DNA from: Salinimicrobium soli | Lineage (GTDB): Bacteria > Bacteroidota > Bacteroidia > Flavobacteriales > Flavobacteriaceae | Assembly: GCF_048323655.1 (NCBI RefSeq) | Contig: NZ_JBLUWW010000001.1 | Span: 744,001-808,000 of the forward strand | Direction of reading: 5' to 3' | Length of the DNA: 64,000 nucleotides | Part shown: positions 1-9,800 of the stretch, in pieces | Position numbering within the stretch: the first letter of the stretch is position 1 | How the letters are laid out: each line of letters opens with the position of its first letter | Made by a program: the position numbers and the translations under genes | Notes under the pieces: generated by a model | What the model was told of the DNA's origin: nothing | What the model saw: the letters and a program-made list of their open reading frames with translations, nothing else | Database searches by the model: none

Positions 1-103
1 TTAAGTAGCGGAAATTCCGGGCCACGATCTCGTAACCTTTTTTAATGAGAAAACCTGCGGCCAGTTCCTCTCCCTCTTTTCCCAGTTCGTTGTGCTGTGC
101 CAT
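1..103 (-). CDS. YraN/UPF0102-family protein, N-terminal part only
   Basis: The first 34 codons are visible; the gene runs off the left edge of the window. The protein starts MAQHNELGKEGEELAAGFL and continues into KKGYEIVARNFRY, which is the typical opening of the YraN (UPF0102) family, a small predicted nuclease-fold protein of about 120 aa. The motif G-x-x-G-E-x-x-A-x-x-x-L followed by G-(Y/F)-x-I-(V/L)-x-x-N-(F/Y)-R is what I recognised. The start codon directly abuts the stop codon of the upstream lipoprotein gene, so the two are probably cotranscribed. Its biochemical role is not established; the assignment rests only on the N-terminus. Confidence 0.8.
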   Translation of the reverse strand, partial: MAQHNELGKEGEELAAGFLIKKGYEIVARNFRYL

Positions 104-685
104 CTATTCTCCCTGGTAAACGATCGCACGCACCCGTAGATCAAGATTTCGAATCTCTTCCACAAGTTTGGAATCAAGTATATGATCCCCGTAGAAGCTC
201 TGCGGCGGGGCATTCACCGGCTCCAGAAATACCCGGATGTTCGATTTGGCTAACTTTCCGTCTTTCCAGTCTACGGCCCCACTGTAATCCCAACCGAATC
301 CGTAGACATCGATAGGGCCGTTGTTGAGCGCTAAAAGATCGTCGTAAGAAGTGCTGCCAATCTTGATCCCTTCTTTTGAGGTCCAGCGGCCGTCGTTCTC
401 ACAGTAGATCTGGTAAACCTTTTTCCGGTCTTTGTCTTTCCACAATACCAGCAGCTCATCTTTGGTTTCAGGATAGAGCACGCTGTAAGCCATTTCAACC
501 GTGCCTTCTTCAAAGAGGTCTACTCCTTCAGCTATACGGGCATCGGGAAAGGCTTTTTGCAGGTCACCTTTAGAGATCACTGTGGCCAGGTTTTCAAGTT
601 GATATTTTTCCGAAGCATCACCTGTTTTTCGGCTTTTACAGGCAACTATACTTAACAGGAGCGTCAAAAAGAGGATTTTACGCAT
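104..685 (-). CDS. Small lipoprotein of unknown function
   Basis: 193 aa. The N-terminus is a lipoprotein signal: MRKILF, a hydrophobic stretch, then the lipobox I-V-A-C with the acceptor cysteine at residue 16. The mature part is polar, about 175 residues, with aromatic residues scattered (a D-V-Y-G-F-G-W-D-Y-S-G segment near the middle) and no motif that I recognise. The sequence suggests an envelope protein anchored in the inner or outer membrane. Its stop codon touches the start of the YraN-type gene. It is transcribed away from metG, with about 120 bp between their start codons that must hold both promoters. Function unknown. Confidence 0.75.
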   Translation of the reverse strand: MRKILFLTLLLSIVACKSRKTGDASEKYQLENLATVISKGDLQKAFPDARIAEGVDLFEEGTVEMAYSVLYPETKDELLVLWKDKDRKKVYQIYCENDGRWTSKEGIKIGSTSYDDLLALNNGPIDVYGFGWDYSGAVDWKDGKLAKSNIRVFLEPVNAPPQSFYGDHILDSKLVEEIRNLDLRVRAIVYQGE

Positions 686-806
686 TTCTTTTTATTTTAA
701 AAGTAGGCACATTTGGCGCAAACCAATGGCCTTTTGCAAGAATTTAACGCGTAATCCCTCGTACTTGCTTAACTTTACAGCCTTTAAAACTGAACCAGAA
801 TTTTTA

Positions 807-2897
807 ATGGAATCACCTAAGAGATATACGATCACGGCAGCTTTGCCATATACCAACGGCCCTATACATATTGGGCATTTAGCGGGGGTTTACGTGCCTT
901 CAGACATCTACGCGCGTTTTTTGAGAATGCAGGGAAAAGATGTGGCTTTTGTGTGCGGTAGTGATGAACATGGCGTGCCGATCACTATCAAGGCCAAAAA
1001 GGAGGGCGTGAGTCCGCAGGATATTGTGGATAAATACAACGCGATCATTAAATCCTCTTTTGAAGACTTCGGAATTTCTTTCAATAATTATTCACGCACC
1101 TCTGCGGAAGTGCATCACAAAACGGCTTCGGAATTTTTCAAAAAATTGTACGATTCCGGAAAGTTTACCGAAGAGACCACACAGCAACTTTATGATGCTG
1201 AAGCCGGACAGTTTCTGGCAGACCGTTTTGTGGTAGGAACTTGCCCTAAGTGTGGCTACGAGGAAAGTTATGGCGACCAGTGCGAAAAATGCGGAACCAG
1301 CCATAACGCCACCGACCTGCTGAATCCAAAATCGGCTATTACCGGTGCCACTCCAACTCTGAAGGAGACCAAACACTGGTTCCTGCCGCTCGACCAATAC
1401 GAAGGCTGGTTAAAAGAATGGATCCTGGAAGGTCATAAAAAGGACTGGAAACCTAACGTGTACGGGCAGGTGAAATCCTGGATCGACGACGGCCTGCGTC
1501 CACGTGCTGTGACCCGTGACCTTGATTGGGGAATTCCGGTGCCGGTAGAAGGGGCTGATGGGAAAGTACTTTATGTGTGGTTCGATGCCCCAATCGGTTA
1601 CATTTCTTCAACCAAAGAATGGGCAGAAAAGACCGGCAAGGATTGGGAGCCGTACTGGAAAGACAAAGACACTAAACTCATACATTTTATAGGGAAAGAC
1701 AATATCGTATTTCACTGTATCATCTTCCCCGTAATGCTGAAGGCGGAAGGAAGCTATATACTTCCGGAAAACGTACCGGCAAACGAATTTTTGAACCTGG
1801 AAGGCAACAAGCTCTCCACATCAAAGAACTGGGCGGTTTGGTTGCATGAGTACCTGGAAGAGTTTCCGGGGCAGCAGGACGTGTTGAGATACGCTCTTAC
1901 CGCCAATGCACCCGAAACCAAGGATAACGACTTTACCTGGAAAGATTTCCAGGCGAGAAATAACAACGAGCTGGTTGCCATTTTTGGGAACTTTATCAAT
2001 CGGGTAGTGGTGCTCACTAATAAATATTACGACGGAATCGTGCCTGCTCCGGGAGAAAATTCCGAAGTTGATAAAGAAGTATTGGCAGAGCTGAAGGCCT
2101 ATCCGGCTGTCATTGCCAGTTCCATTGAGCGTTACCGTTTCAGGGAAGCCCAGGCAGAATTGATGAATGTTGCCCGCCTCGGAAATAAATATCTGGCCGA
2201 TGAGGAGCCGTGGAAACTGATCAAGACAGATGAGGAGCGGGTGAAGACCATTATGTATGTGGCACTTCAGATTGCTTCCGCGTTGGCGACTTTAAGCGAA
2301 CCATTTTTGCCTTTCACTGCTGAAAAATTGAAGCGCATGCTCAATTACGGAAAGGCTTCTTCCGAAGCGACCATAGAAGAGAACAGACACGATGAGTGGC
2401 AGGAGATCACTGAGAAAGAGGAATTACTGCCGGCCGGCCATCAGATTGGTAAAGCCGAATTGCTTTTCTCCAAGATAGAAGACGAACAGATACAAAAACA
2501 ACTGGATAAATTGGAAGCGACCAAAGCAGCGAACAAAGCAGAAAATCAAAAAGCCGAACCTCAGAAAGAGATAGCCACTTTTGAAGATTTTACAAAAATG
2601 GATCTGCGGGTGGGGACTATTGTAGAGGCCGAAAAAATGCCAAAAGCCAATAAACTTCTGGTGTTGAAGGTAGATACCGGTATTGATGTACGCACCATAG
2701 TTTCAGGGATCGCGCAGAGTTTTAAACCCGAAGATATCATTGGGAAGAAAGTGACCGTGCTGGTCAACCTGGCCCCGAGAAAGCTCCGTGGAGTAGAAAG
2801 CGAAGGCATGATCCTAATGACCGAGAATAAAGAAGGAAAACTGGTCTTTATCAACCCTGATGAAGACGGGGTCAAAGAGGGGACGGTGATTTCTTAA
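807..2897 (+). CDS. metG: Methionyl-tRNA synthetase with C-terminal tRNA-binding domain
   Basis: 696 aa from the ATG at 807. An in-frame ATG at 726 would add 27 non-conserved residues, whereas MESPKRYTITAALPYTNGP is the usual start. This is a class I aminoacyl-tRNA synthetase that charges tRNA-Met in the cytoplasm. Visible signatures are the HIGH motif at residues 21-24, a zinc knuckle C-P-K-C near residue 146 followed by C-E-K-C about 13 residues on, and the KMSKS-equivalent K-L-S-T-S near residue 335. Residues from about 590 to the end form the EMAP/Arc1p-like domain (D-L-R-V-G-x-I near its start), which binds tRNA and dimerises the enzyme. An Ala/Lys/Glu-rich linker joins the two. All expected motifs are intact. 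Confidence 0.97.
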   Translation: MESPKRYTITAALPYTNGPIHIGHLAGVYVPSDIYARFLRMQGKDVAFVCGSDEHGVPITIKAKKEGVSPQDIVDKYNAIIKSSFEDFGISFNNYSRTSAEVHHKTASEFFKKLYDSGKFTEETTQQLYDAEAGQFLADRFVVGTCPKCGYEESYGDQCEKCGTSHNATDLLNPKSAITGATPTLKETKHWFLPLDQYEGWLKEWILEGHKKDWKPNVYGQVKSWIDDGLRPRAVTRDLDWGIPVPVEGADGKVLYVWFDAPIGYISSTKEWAEKTGKDWEPYWKDKDTKLIHFIGKDNIVFHCIIFPVMLKAEGSYILPENVPANEFLNLEGNKLSTSKNWAVWLHEYLEEFPGQQDVLRYALTANAPETKDNDFTWKDFQARNNNELVAIFGNFINRVVVLTNKYYDGIVPAPGENSEVDKEVLAELKAYPAVIASSIERYRFREAQAELMNVARLGNKYLADEEPWKLIKTDEERVKTIMYVALQIASALATLSEPFLPFTAEKLKRMLNYGKASSEATIEENRHDEWQEITEKEELLPAGHQIGKAELLFSKIEDEQIQKQLDKLEATKAANKAENQKAEPQKEIATFEDFTKMDLRVGTIVEAEKMPKANKLLVLKVDTGIDVRTIVSGIAQSFKPEDIIGKKVTVLVNLAPRKLRGVESEGMILMTENKEGKLVFINPDEDGVKEGTVIS

Positions 2898-2906
2898 AAA
2901 CACTAC

Positions 2907-2941
2907 AAGACCTCACAGGTTTTCAAAACCTGTGAGGTCTT
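2907..2941. terminator. Long perfect palindrome after metG
   Basis: A 17-nt arm (AAGACCTCACAGGTTTT) and its exact reverse complement are separated by a single C, and T residues follow on both sides. It lies 9 bp after the metG stop and 11 bp before the hydrolase start. It can act as a bidirectional terminator. Such perfect palindromes with a 'cct(c/g)acaggtttt' core also look like members of a dispersed repeat family of flavobacterial genomes (recollection, not tested here). Confidence 0.7.
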
Positions 2942-2952
2942 TACCTTTGAAC

Positions 2953-3855
2953 ATGCTCAAAATCGCCTACCATCCCATCTTTAAACACCCTTTACCCGAA
3001 GGTCACCGTTTTCCGATGGAAAAGTACGAACTGCTGCCACAGCAGCTCCTTCATGAAGGCACCTGTTCCAAAAACAACTTTTTCGCACCCGAACCCGCGA
3101 GCGATGAAGATGTGCTGGCCGTGCATCAAAAGGAGTATTTTGAACACCTGAAAAACCTCACTTTAGATCCAAAAGCCGTAAGAAAGATCGGTTTCCCACT
3201 TTCAGAAGCGCTGGTGGAGCGGGAGCTGAGGATTGCTCAAGGCACTATTGAAGCTTCTGAATTTGCCCTTGAGCACGGAATTGCGATGAACATTGCCGGT
3301 GGCACTCACCATGCGTATTCCTATCGCGGAGAAGGCTTCTGTCTCCTAAACGACCAGGCTATTGCTGCAAGTTACCTGCTTCGGAAGAACCTTGCAAAAA
3401 AGATCCTTATCGTGGACCTGGATGTGCACCAGGGAAATGGAACTGCCGAGATCTTTGCTAAAGAATCTCGAGTTTTTACGTTCTCCATGCACGGCAAGAA
3501 AAACTATCCCTTCAAAAAAGAGTTTTCTGACCTCGATATTGAACTGGAGAACGGAACCGGGGACGAAGATTACCTTGGCCTTCTCAAAAATACGCTGCCA
3601 AGGTTGCTGGACGAACAGGAACCCGATTTCAGTTTTTACCTCAGCGGGGTGGATATACTTGCCACCGACAAATTGGGAAAACTCGGCTGCACCCAGGCAG
3701 GATGCAGAGAACGTGACAGGTTTGTTTTGCAGATATGTCATGACCGTAAGATTCCGGTGGAGGTGAGCATGGGCGGCGGCTATTCTCCGCAGCTTCGGAA
3801 TATTGTAGATGCCCACGCCAATACCTTCAGATTGGCGCAGGAGATCTTCTTCTGA
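2953..3855 (+). CDS. Histone deacetylase-like / acetoin-utilisation-type amidohydrolase
   Basis: 300 aa from the ATG at 2953; the in-frame start at 2932 lies inside the preceding palindrome and is unlikely. Zinc-dependent deacetylase fold of the HDAC/AcuC superfamily. Key residues are the paired histidines in G-G-T-H-H-A near residue 118, the zinc-ligand segment V-D-L-D-V-H-Q-G-N-G near 154-163, a Y-L-S-G-V-D-I-L segment near 228-235 that carries the second aspartate, and M-G-G-G-Y near 278. Length fits single-domain bacterial HDACs. The physiological substrate (acetyl-lysine, acetylpolyamine or another acyl amide) cannot be told from the sequence. It is probably transcribed separately from metG because of the palindrome between them. 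Confidence 0.9.
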   Translation: MLKIAYHPIFKHPLPEGHRFPMEKYELLPQQLLHEGTCSKNNFFAPEPASDEDVLAVHQKEYFEHLKNLTLDPKAVRKIGFPLSEALVERELRIAQGTIEASEFALEHGIAMNIAGGTHHAYSYRGEGFCLLNDQAIAASYLLRKNLAKKILIVDLDVHQGNGTAEIFAKESRVFTFSMHGKKNYPFKKEFSDLDIELENGTGDEDYLGLLKNTLPRLLDEQEPDFSFYLSGVDILATDKLGKLGCTQAGCRERDRFVLQICHDRKIPVEVSMGGGYSPQLRNIVDAHANTFRLAQEIFF

Positions 3856-3966
3856 TCTTCCGAAGAATTTTCTTCTTAAATTTATATTAAAGCCTCATTT
3901 TCAGTCTCTTAAATTTTTTACATTTAAGGAGACCTCCCAGCTTTTTTAACCAAAACTTTTTCAGTT

Positions 3967-6744
3967 ATGAAGAGAATTCTTTTTCTCCTGCTGTTCCTGT
4001 TCCTTTACCTTCCGCAGCAACAGGCACAAAATTTCAAGGCAGATGACATTGACATCAAGTACGAGCGATTTGAACTGCCAAATGGTTTAACCTTGCTCGT
4101 ACATGAGGATCACAAAGCGCCAATTGTTGCAGTCAACGTTTGGTACCATGTAGGTTCCAAAAATGAGAAACCCGGAAAAAGCGGTTTTGCACACCTTTTT
4201 GAACACCTCATGTTCAACGGAAGTGAAAATTTTGACGACGACTACTTTAAGGCAATTGAAAGTATAGGTGGTACGGATGTCAATGGTACTACCAATGAAG
4301 ACCGCACCAACTATTTCCAAAATGTTCCGGTAGCGGCTTTGGACCAGGTGCTGTTTTTGGAGTCTGATCGCATGGGACATCTTTTAGGGGCAATAGACCA
4401 GGCAAAGCTGGATGAACAACGGGGTGTAGTTCAGAATGAAAAAAGACAGGGGGAAAATCAGCCGTATGGGCAACAATGGAATTACCTTACAAAGGCCATG
4501 TTCCCAAAAGGGCATCCTTATTCCTGGACAGTGATAGGAGAAATGGAAGACCTTAATGCGGCTTCCCTGGAAGATGTTCAGGAGTGGTTCAAATCTTACT
4601 ATGGTGCTGCAAACGCGGTGATCGCAATTGCAGGAGACATTAAGCCCCAGGAGGCATATGATAAGGTGCTGAAGTATTTTGGAGATATCCCTTCGGGGCC
4701 AACCGTGGAAAGGCAGGAGGTGAATATTCCGGTACACAATGGCAATACCTACCAGGTGTATGAGGACCGGGTGCCCGAAAGTAGGGTTCTTTTCGCATGG
4801 ATCACACCAGAATTTGGGAGCAGGGAAGATGTTTATTTTGACCTTATTGGTTCCCTTCTCAGCAACGGAAAAAATTCCCGACTTTATAAGAAATTGGTCT
4901 ATGAAGACCAGATCGCGTCCAGCGTAGTTGCTTTTGAAGCATCTGGAGAAATTGCCAGTTCGTTTGTGGCCTATGCGAACGTAAAACCGGGCGGCGACGT
5001 GGAAGAAGTAAAGCAGAAACTTCTGAATGAAATAGAAAAGTTGGCTAAGGAAGGTCCACGACCCGAAGAGCTCAAAAGAGTAAAAGCAGATTATATGGCC
5101 AATTTCATCAAGGGGATGGAACGCATAGGTGGTTTTGGAGGTGTTTCAGATATCCTGGCGTCGAACGAAACCTATTTTGATGATCCTGAACATTACAAGA
5201 AGGTGTTGAAATATGTGGAAAATGCCACTCCACAAGATATTCAGCAGACTGCTCAAAAATGGCTTTCCAAAGGCAGGCATACCTTAATAGCAAATCCTTT
5301 TCCTGATTATAAGACTGTCGCTTCCAATGTTGATCGTTCTAAACTACCGGAAGTGGGACAACCAAAAGCATCTAAATTTCCCGATATAGAAAGAGCTACT
5401 CTTTCCAACGGAATGGACATTGTCTTGGCAAGGCGCGAAGGAGCTCCGGTAATAGAAATGGACCTTGTTTTTGATGCCGGTTACAAGACCGATTACCTTT
5501 CCAGGCCGGGTACGGCTGCTTTAGCTATGAACCTGCTGGACGAAGGCACAAAAAATATGAATTCATTGCAGATCGATGAAAAATTACAATTGCTGGGGGC
5601 CAATCTTTCAACAGGTTCAGACATGGATGTCTCCATGGTTAGTCTCAGTACCTTAAAGCCGAGTCTTGACGAAAGTCTTAATCTTTTAGCTGATGTATTG
5701 CAGAATCCTTCATTTCCGCAGAAAGAATTTGATCGCCTCAAACAGGAGCAGCTTAATAATATTAAAAGGGAAAAAGCTCAACCTATCACAATGGCCATAC
5801 GGGTAATGAACCGATATTTATATGGGGAGGATCATCCATATAGTACCCCTTTCACCGGTTCTGGTTATGAAGACACAGTAGAGAAACTCACCCGTGCTGA
5901 TGTTCAAAAGTTTTACGAACAGTGGTTGCGGCCAAACAATGCTGCGCTGGTAGTAACCGGTGACATTTCCATGAACGAACTCAAATCAAAATTGCAAAAT
6001 TCCCTGAAGGACTGGAAAAAAGGGGAGGTGCCTGAAATCAGCTTTAATAAGGCCAAAGTGGAAAATCAGAATACCCTTTTCCTCATTGACAGACCCGAAT
6101 CTCAGCAGTCGGTAATTATCGCCGGAAACCTGACCGGAAAATACGGGGAATATCCTGAAGTGGCTGTGGAACAAATGATGAAGATCCTTGGTGGGCAATT
6201 TACTTCAAGGATCAATATGAATCTGCGGGAAGACAAGCATTGGTCCTATGGTGCCGGTGGCTTTGTGATGGGAGCGCAGCAGGAAAGGCCATTTTTGGTC
6301 TATGCCCCGGTACAAACCGATAAATCGGCAGAATCTGTAAAAGAACTGCGGAAAGAGCTGGAAGAATATGTCACAACCCGTCCTGCGACTACCGAGGAAC
6401 TCGAAAAAGCTAAAAAGGATCAGGTACTGGCGTTGCCGGGCCAATGGGAAACCAATAACTCGGTAAATAATTCCCTGGTAAACCTGGTCAAATACAATCT
6501 GCCCGATGATTACTATCAGAAATATGACTCCATGGTAAGAGATCTTTCCATAGAAGATGTGAGGAAGGTAAGTAAACAGGTGGTGAAGCCGGAACGGGTG
6601 AATTGGTTCATTGTTGGCGACAAAGCCAAGATCGCGGCAGAACTGGATGAATTAAATTTTGACAGAATAATTGAAGTAGATCCCGACGGGAATCCTTTAA
6701 AACCGACTATAGTTGAAAAGGAGAAGACCGATTTGAAGAATTAG
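3967..6744 (+). CDS. Secreted M16-family (pitrilysin-like) zinc metalloprotease, two-domain
   Basis: 925 aa. It opens with a Sec signal peptide (MKRILF, leucine-rich core, cleavage near A-Q-A-Q-N), so it acts in the periplasm or at the surface. The inverted zinc motif H-x-x-E-H is at residues 76-80 (HLFEH), with a downstream glutamate in Q-N-E-K-R. The chain has the tandem M16 layout: a catalytic peptidase unit (about residues 30-450) and a second homologous unit (about 470-900) that lacks the zinc motif and is presumably structural. The family degrades short unfolded peptides in a closed chamber. The gene stands alone and is followed by a strong hairpin terminator. Confidence 0.93.
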   Translation: MKRILFLLLFLFLYLPQQQAQNFKADDIDIKYERFELPNGLTLLVHEDHKAPIVAVNVWYHVGSKNEKPGKSGFAHLFEHLMFNGSENFDDDYFKAIESIGGTDVNGTTNEDRTNYFQNVPVAALDQVLFLESDRMGHLLGAIDQAKLDEQRGVVQNEKRQGENQPYGQQWNYLTKAMFPKGHPYSWTVIGEMEDLNAASLEDVQEWFKSYYGAANAVIAIAGDIKPQEAYDKVLKYFGDIPSGPTVERQEVNIPVHNGNTYQVYEDRVPESRVLFAWITPEFGSREDVYFDLIGSLLSNGKNSRLYKKLVYEDQIASSVVAFEASGEIASSFVAYANVKPGGDVEEVKQKLLNEIEKLAKEGPRPEELKRVKADYMANFIKGMERIGGFGGVSDILASNETYFDDPEHYKKVLKYVENATPQDIQQTAQKWLSKGRHTLIANPFPDYKTVASNVDRSKLPEVGQPKASKFPDIERATLSNGMDIVLARREGAPVIEMDLVFDAGYKTDYLSRPGTAALAMNLLDEGTKNMNSLQIDEKLQLLGANLSTGSDMDVSMVSLSTLKPSLDESLNLLADVLQNPSFPQKEFDRLKQEQLNNIKREKAQPITMAIRVMNRYLYGEDHPYSTPFTGSGYEDTVEKLTRADVQKFYEQWLRPNNAALVVTGDISMNELKSKLQNSLKDWKKGEVPEISFNKAKVENQNTLFLIDRPESQQSVIIAGNLTGKYGEYPEVAVEQMMKILGGQFTSRINMNLREDKHWSYGAGGFVMGAQQERPFLVYAPVQTDKSAESVKELRKELEEYVTTRPATTEELEKAKKDQVLALPGQWETNNSVNNSLVNLVKYNLPDDYYQKYDSMVRDLSIEDVRKVSKQVVKPERVNWFIVGDKAKIAAELDELNFDRIIEVDPDGNPLKPTIVEKEKTDLKN

Positions 6745-6746
6745 CC

Positions 6747-6783
6747 AAAAAAAGATCCCGCTGAGAAGCGGGATCTTTTTTTT
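6747..6783 (+). terminator. Rho-independent terminator of the M16 protease gene
   Basis: Stem AGATCCCGCT / AGCGGGATCT with loop GAGA, bounded by seven A and more than seven T, starting right after the stop codon. The A/T symmetry means it can also stop transcription arriving from the minus-strand LRR gene. Confidence 0.9.
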
Positions 6784-6837
6784 ATAGCGAAGACCTTTTC
6801 CAGGAATGAAGTATAGCTAATAGGTCAAATTAAAATT

Positions 6838-9800
6838 TTAATTCCTTAAGATAAGTGCTGTTTTTGTTTCGCCCTCAATCGTAATGCTTAAGATATATTG
6901 ACCTGTATTATTTAATACAGTTCCAATGTTATAACTTACCAATTCATTTCCGATCCGCGAAAAATTAACCCCTGGTATTAAGCTTGCTCCCTGATAAACC
7001 CTTACCTGAACATTATTTAGGTTTACAGACTGAGAAAATGAAAGCCTCATATAATTAGAAAAGGGATTGGGATAAACAGTAACCACCAGGTTCCCTCTGA
7101 ATTTTAATGAGGTTGGATTACTATTGCTGTCAATCACTTCAACAGTAGTTATTGAGCTGGAGGAATTTCCTGAGCCATCTGTCGCAGTAAAAGTTACCTC
7201 ATACTCTCCCGGAAAGCTAAAGCTTGATCGGTCAATAGAAAATTCCAGACTATTGCAGTTATCGCTCGAACCATCATTAATGTCAGCAGGAGATAGATCT
7301 ACGGAAGCAGCTCCGACCAGATCTAACGTGTAAGTTCGTACAGAAGAAGCTGATGGTGAAAACTCATCTACCACAGTAACTTTTGCTGGAGCAGAACCAA
7401 TATTTCCAGATTCGTCCGTAACAGAAAGTGTAACTAAATTTTCACCAAGATCATCACAGTCATAAATTGGATTATCCAGTTCAAAGTACAGGTTTTTTAG
7501 TGGAGTAAGGTTATCGTAAGAACCATTATCAATATCTGCCGGAGTTACCTCTGCAAAACCATCCTTGTCGAGGTAAACAGTAACATCTTTGGTTACAACG
7601 GTGGGCGCTTCACAATCACCGCTGTTGGTATACCTGGCTTCAGGATCTTTAACCCAGCCACCCCATGTCTTGGATTCATCATCTACTCCTATACACTGCA
7701 GGTTAGGATTACCGGAAGCATCCATAAGAGTTATAGCGGAATTATTTCCATTTCTCAGGTCCAGGTTGGTTAACTCATTACTACTTACATCAACACTATT
7801 AAGTTTATTTAGATCCTTTAGATCAATAGAGGTAAAAAGATTGCCTGAAACATCCAGGATTTCGAGGTTCGTCAGATCGCCCCAATTAAGTTGGTTTAAT
7901 TCATTACTTTCTGCACGGAACTCTACCAATAATTTTGGGTTGCCAATCATCAAACCGGTAAGTTGGTTTTGTGAAACTGTAATACTGGTAAGCCTGGTGT
8001 TTTCTGTAAGGTCAATTTCATCAAGAAGGTTATTTGAAAAATCAAGGGATTCAAGATTTACAAAGCCTTCTATTCCTGTAGCATCTATAATTGAAGAATT
8101 ACTGACATTTAATGATATTACAGCCTCAGCATCAGAAACCAGGATATTACCTGTAAGTCCATTTGAGTCTATATCTCCTAATGCCCGTTCAAAATTCTCA
8201 TCAGGGATAAGGATGACTTCTTCAGCTTGTTTACAGTTATCACTCAAGATTACTCCCTGGTCTATCTTCCATTGAGAGTAGGGATTAGACGTATCTTCAG
8301 GCGCATCAACAGAAATACAGGTAAGTAAGTTTCCGGTCGCTTCCATAGTTCCTAAAATGCTGTTGTTGCCATTTCTAAGATCCAGCTCTTCCATGCCGTT
8401 ATTCATAACATGCATTTCTACCAGTTGTGAATTATCGGTCAAGCTGATTTTAGAAATGGCATTATTGTTCAAATAAAGCTGCTGTAAGTTCAAATAATTA
8501 TTCCCATTGAAATTATTTAAATTATTATCATTTAAAAGTAGCCTTTCCAGGTTGGGATAGATTGCGCCATCAAAATTATTCAATCCTGTTCCTGAAAGGT
8601 TTAGAGAGGTTAAGGTTGGATATCCATTTGTCCTTGTTACCAGGGTCATATTTTCATTGAATTGTGCATCTACTGTCTCAATAACCGAAAGCGGAGTGAT
8701 ATCCAGTTCAGAAAGCTGATTATACTGGACACTTAGGTGCCGCAAAGCAGTATTTGAAGAAAGAATCAGAGAAGTCAGATTATTATTCTGAAGAGACAGA
8801 TTCCAAAGATTGGGATTTTGCGAAAGATTTATAGAATTCAACCGGTTGTCATTCAGGATTAATTCCTCGAGCTCCGAATTATTCGACAGATCTACTTCGG
8901 TTAATTTACCATATCCTACCTGAAGTGTCACAAGGCTAACAAAAGCTTCTATACCGGTCAGGTCTTCAATTTTTTCAGTGATAGTTAGTCGTGGATCAGC
9001 AAAAGAATTTGTACTACCATCTGGCAGTGTAGGGAAGTTTAAATTGAGACTTGTAATATTTTCAGTATCTTCTCTCAATATGGAAGTATTCACTACTCCG
9101 TCGCTATCAACACCAAGGTCAATTAGTGCCTGTTCGAAATTAGGGTCGGGGATATGGATAAAGTCCCCGCAATCTTCGCTGAAGTTTTTGCCTGAATTTA
9201 TCATCGCCTGGGAAATCACAGGATCTGCGTTAATGCAGGTCAGGTTTGGTGCATTATTGACATCAAAATAAGTAACCTGAGAATTATTCCCATTCCGCAG
9301 GTCCAGGTGCTTAATATTACTATTGTAACCCGTAGATAAACTATTAATTGGATTATTAGATAAATCTAAAACCTCTATTTGGGTATATTGAGTTTGTAAG
9401 TTTTCAAGTAAGGTCAATTTAGAAACATCCACCTTTGTAAGGGGATTTTGCCCCAGACTTAAATGAGTGATGTTTGTGTTCTTACTCACGTCTATTGTGT
9501 ACAGGTCATTCACTGATAATTGCAATACTTCCATTTGAGTGTTATGGGTCACATCTATTGAAGAAAGATTATTTCCATTCAGGTTCAAATGAGTTAATTG
9601 AACATTGGGGTTAACGTCAATTGAAGTTAATTGGTTCCATGAGCCAGATAAATGGACCACTTTTGGAATACCGCTTATATCAACTTCTGTCAAATTATTA
9701 TTTGAAAAATTCAACCAGGTTAAAGTTTCTGTTTCAGGTAAAATTAATTTCTCTATACGGTTAAAAGGACAATGCAGATTCCATAGAGAAGTACTGGCAG

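Noticed and set aside
726..806. Upstream ATG for metG
   Set aside because: It adds residues not conserved in MetG; the standard N-terminus starts at 807.
7589..8275. Open frames opposite the LRR genes (e.g. a 228-codon plus-strand frame, and several of 60-97 codons at 8978, 9605, 14406, 15051)
   Set aside because: They mirror LRR codon periodicity on the complementary strand, have no signal or domain, and recur in each repeat, so they are shadows.
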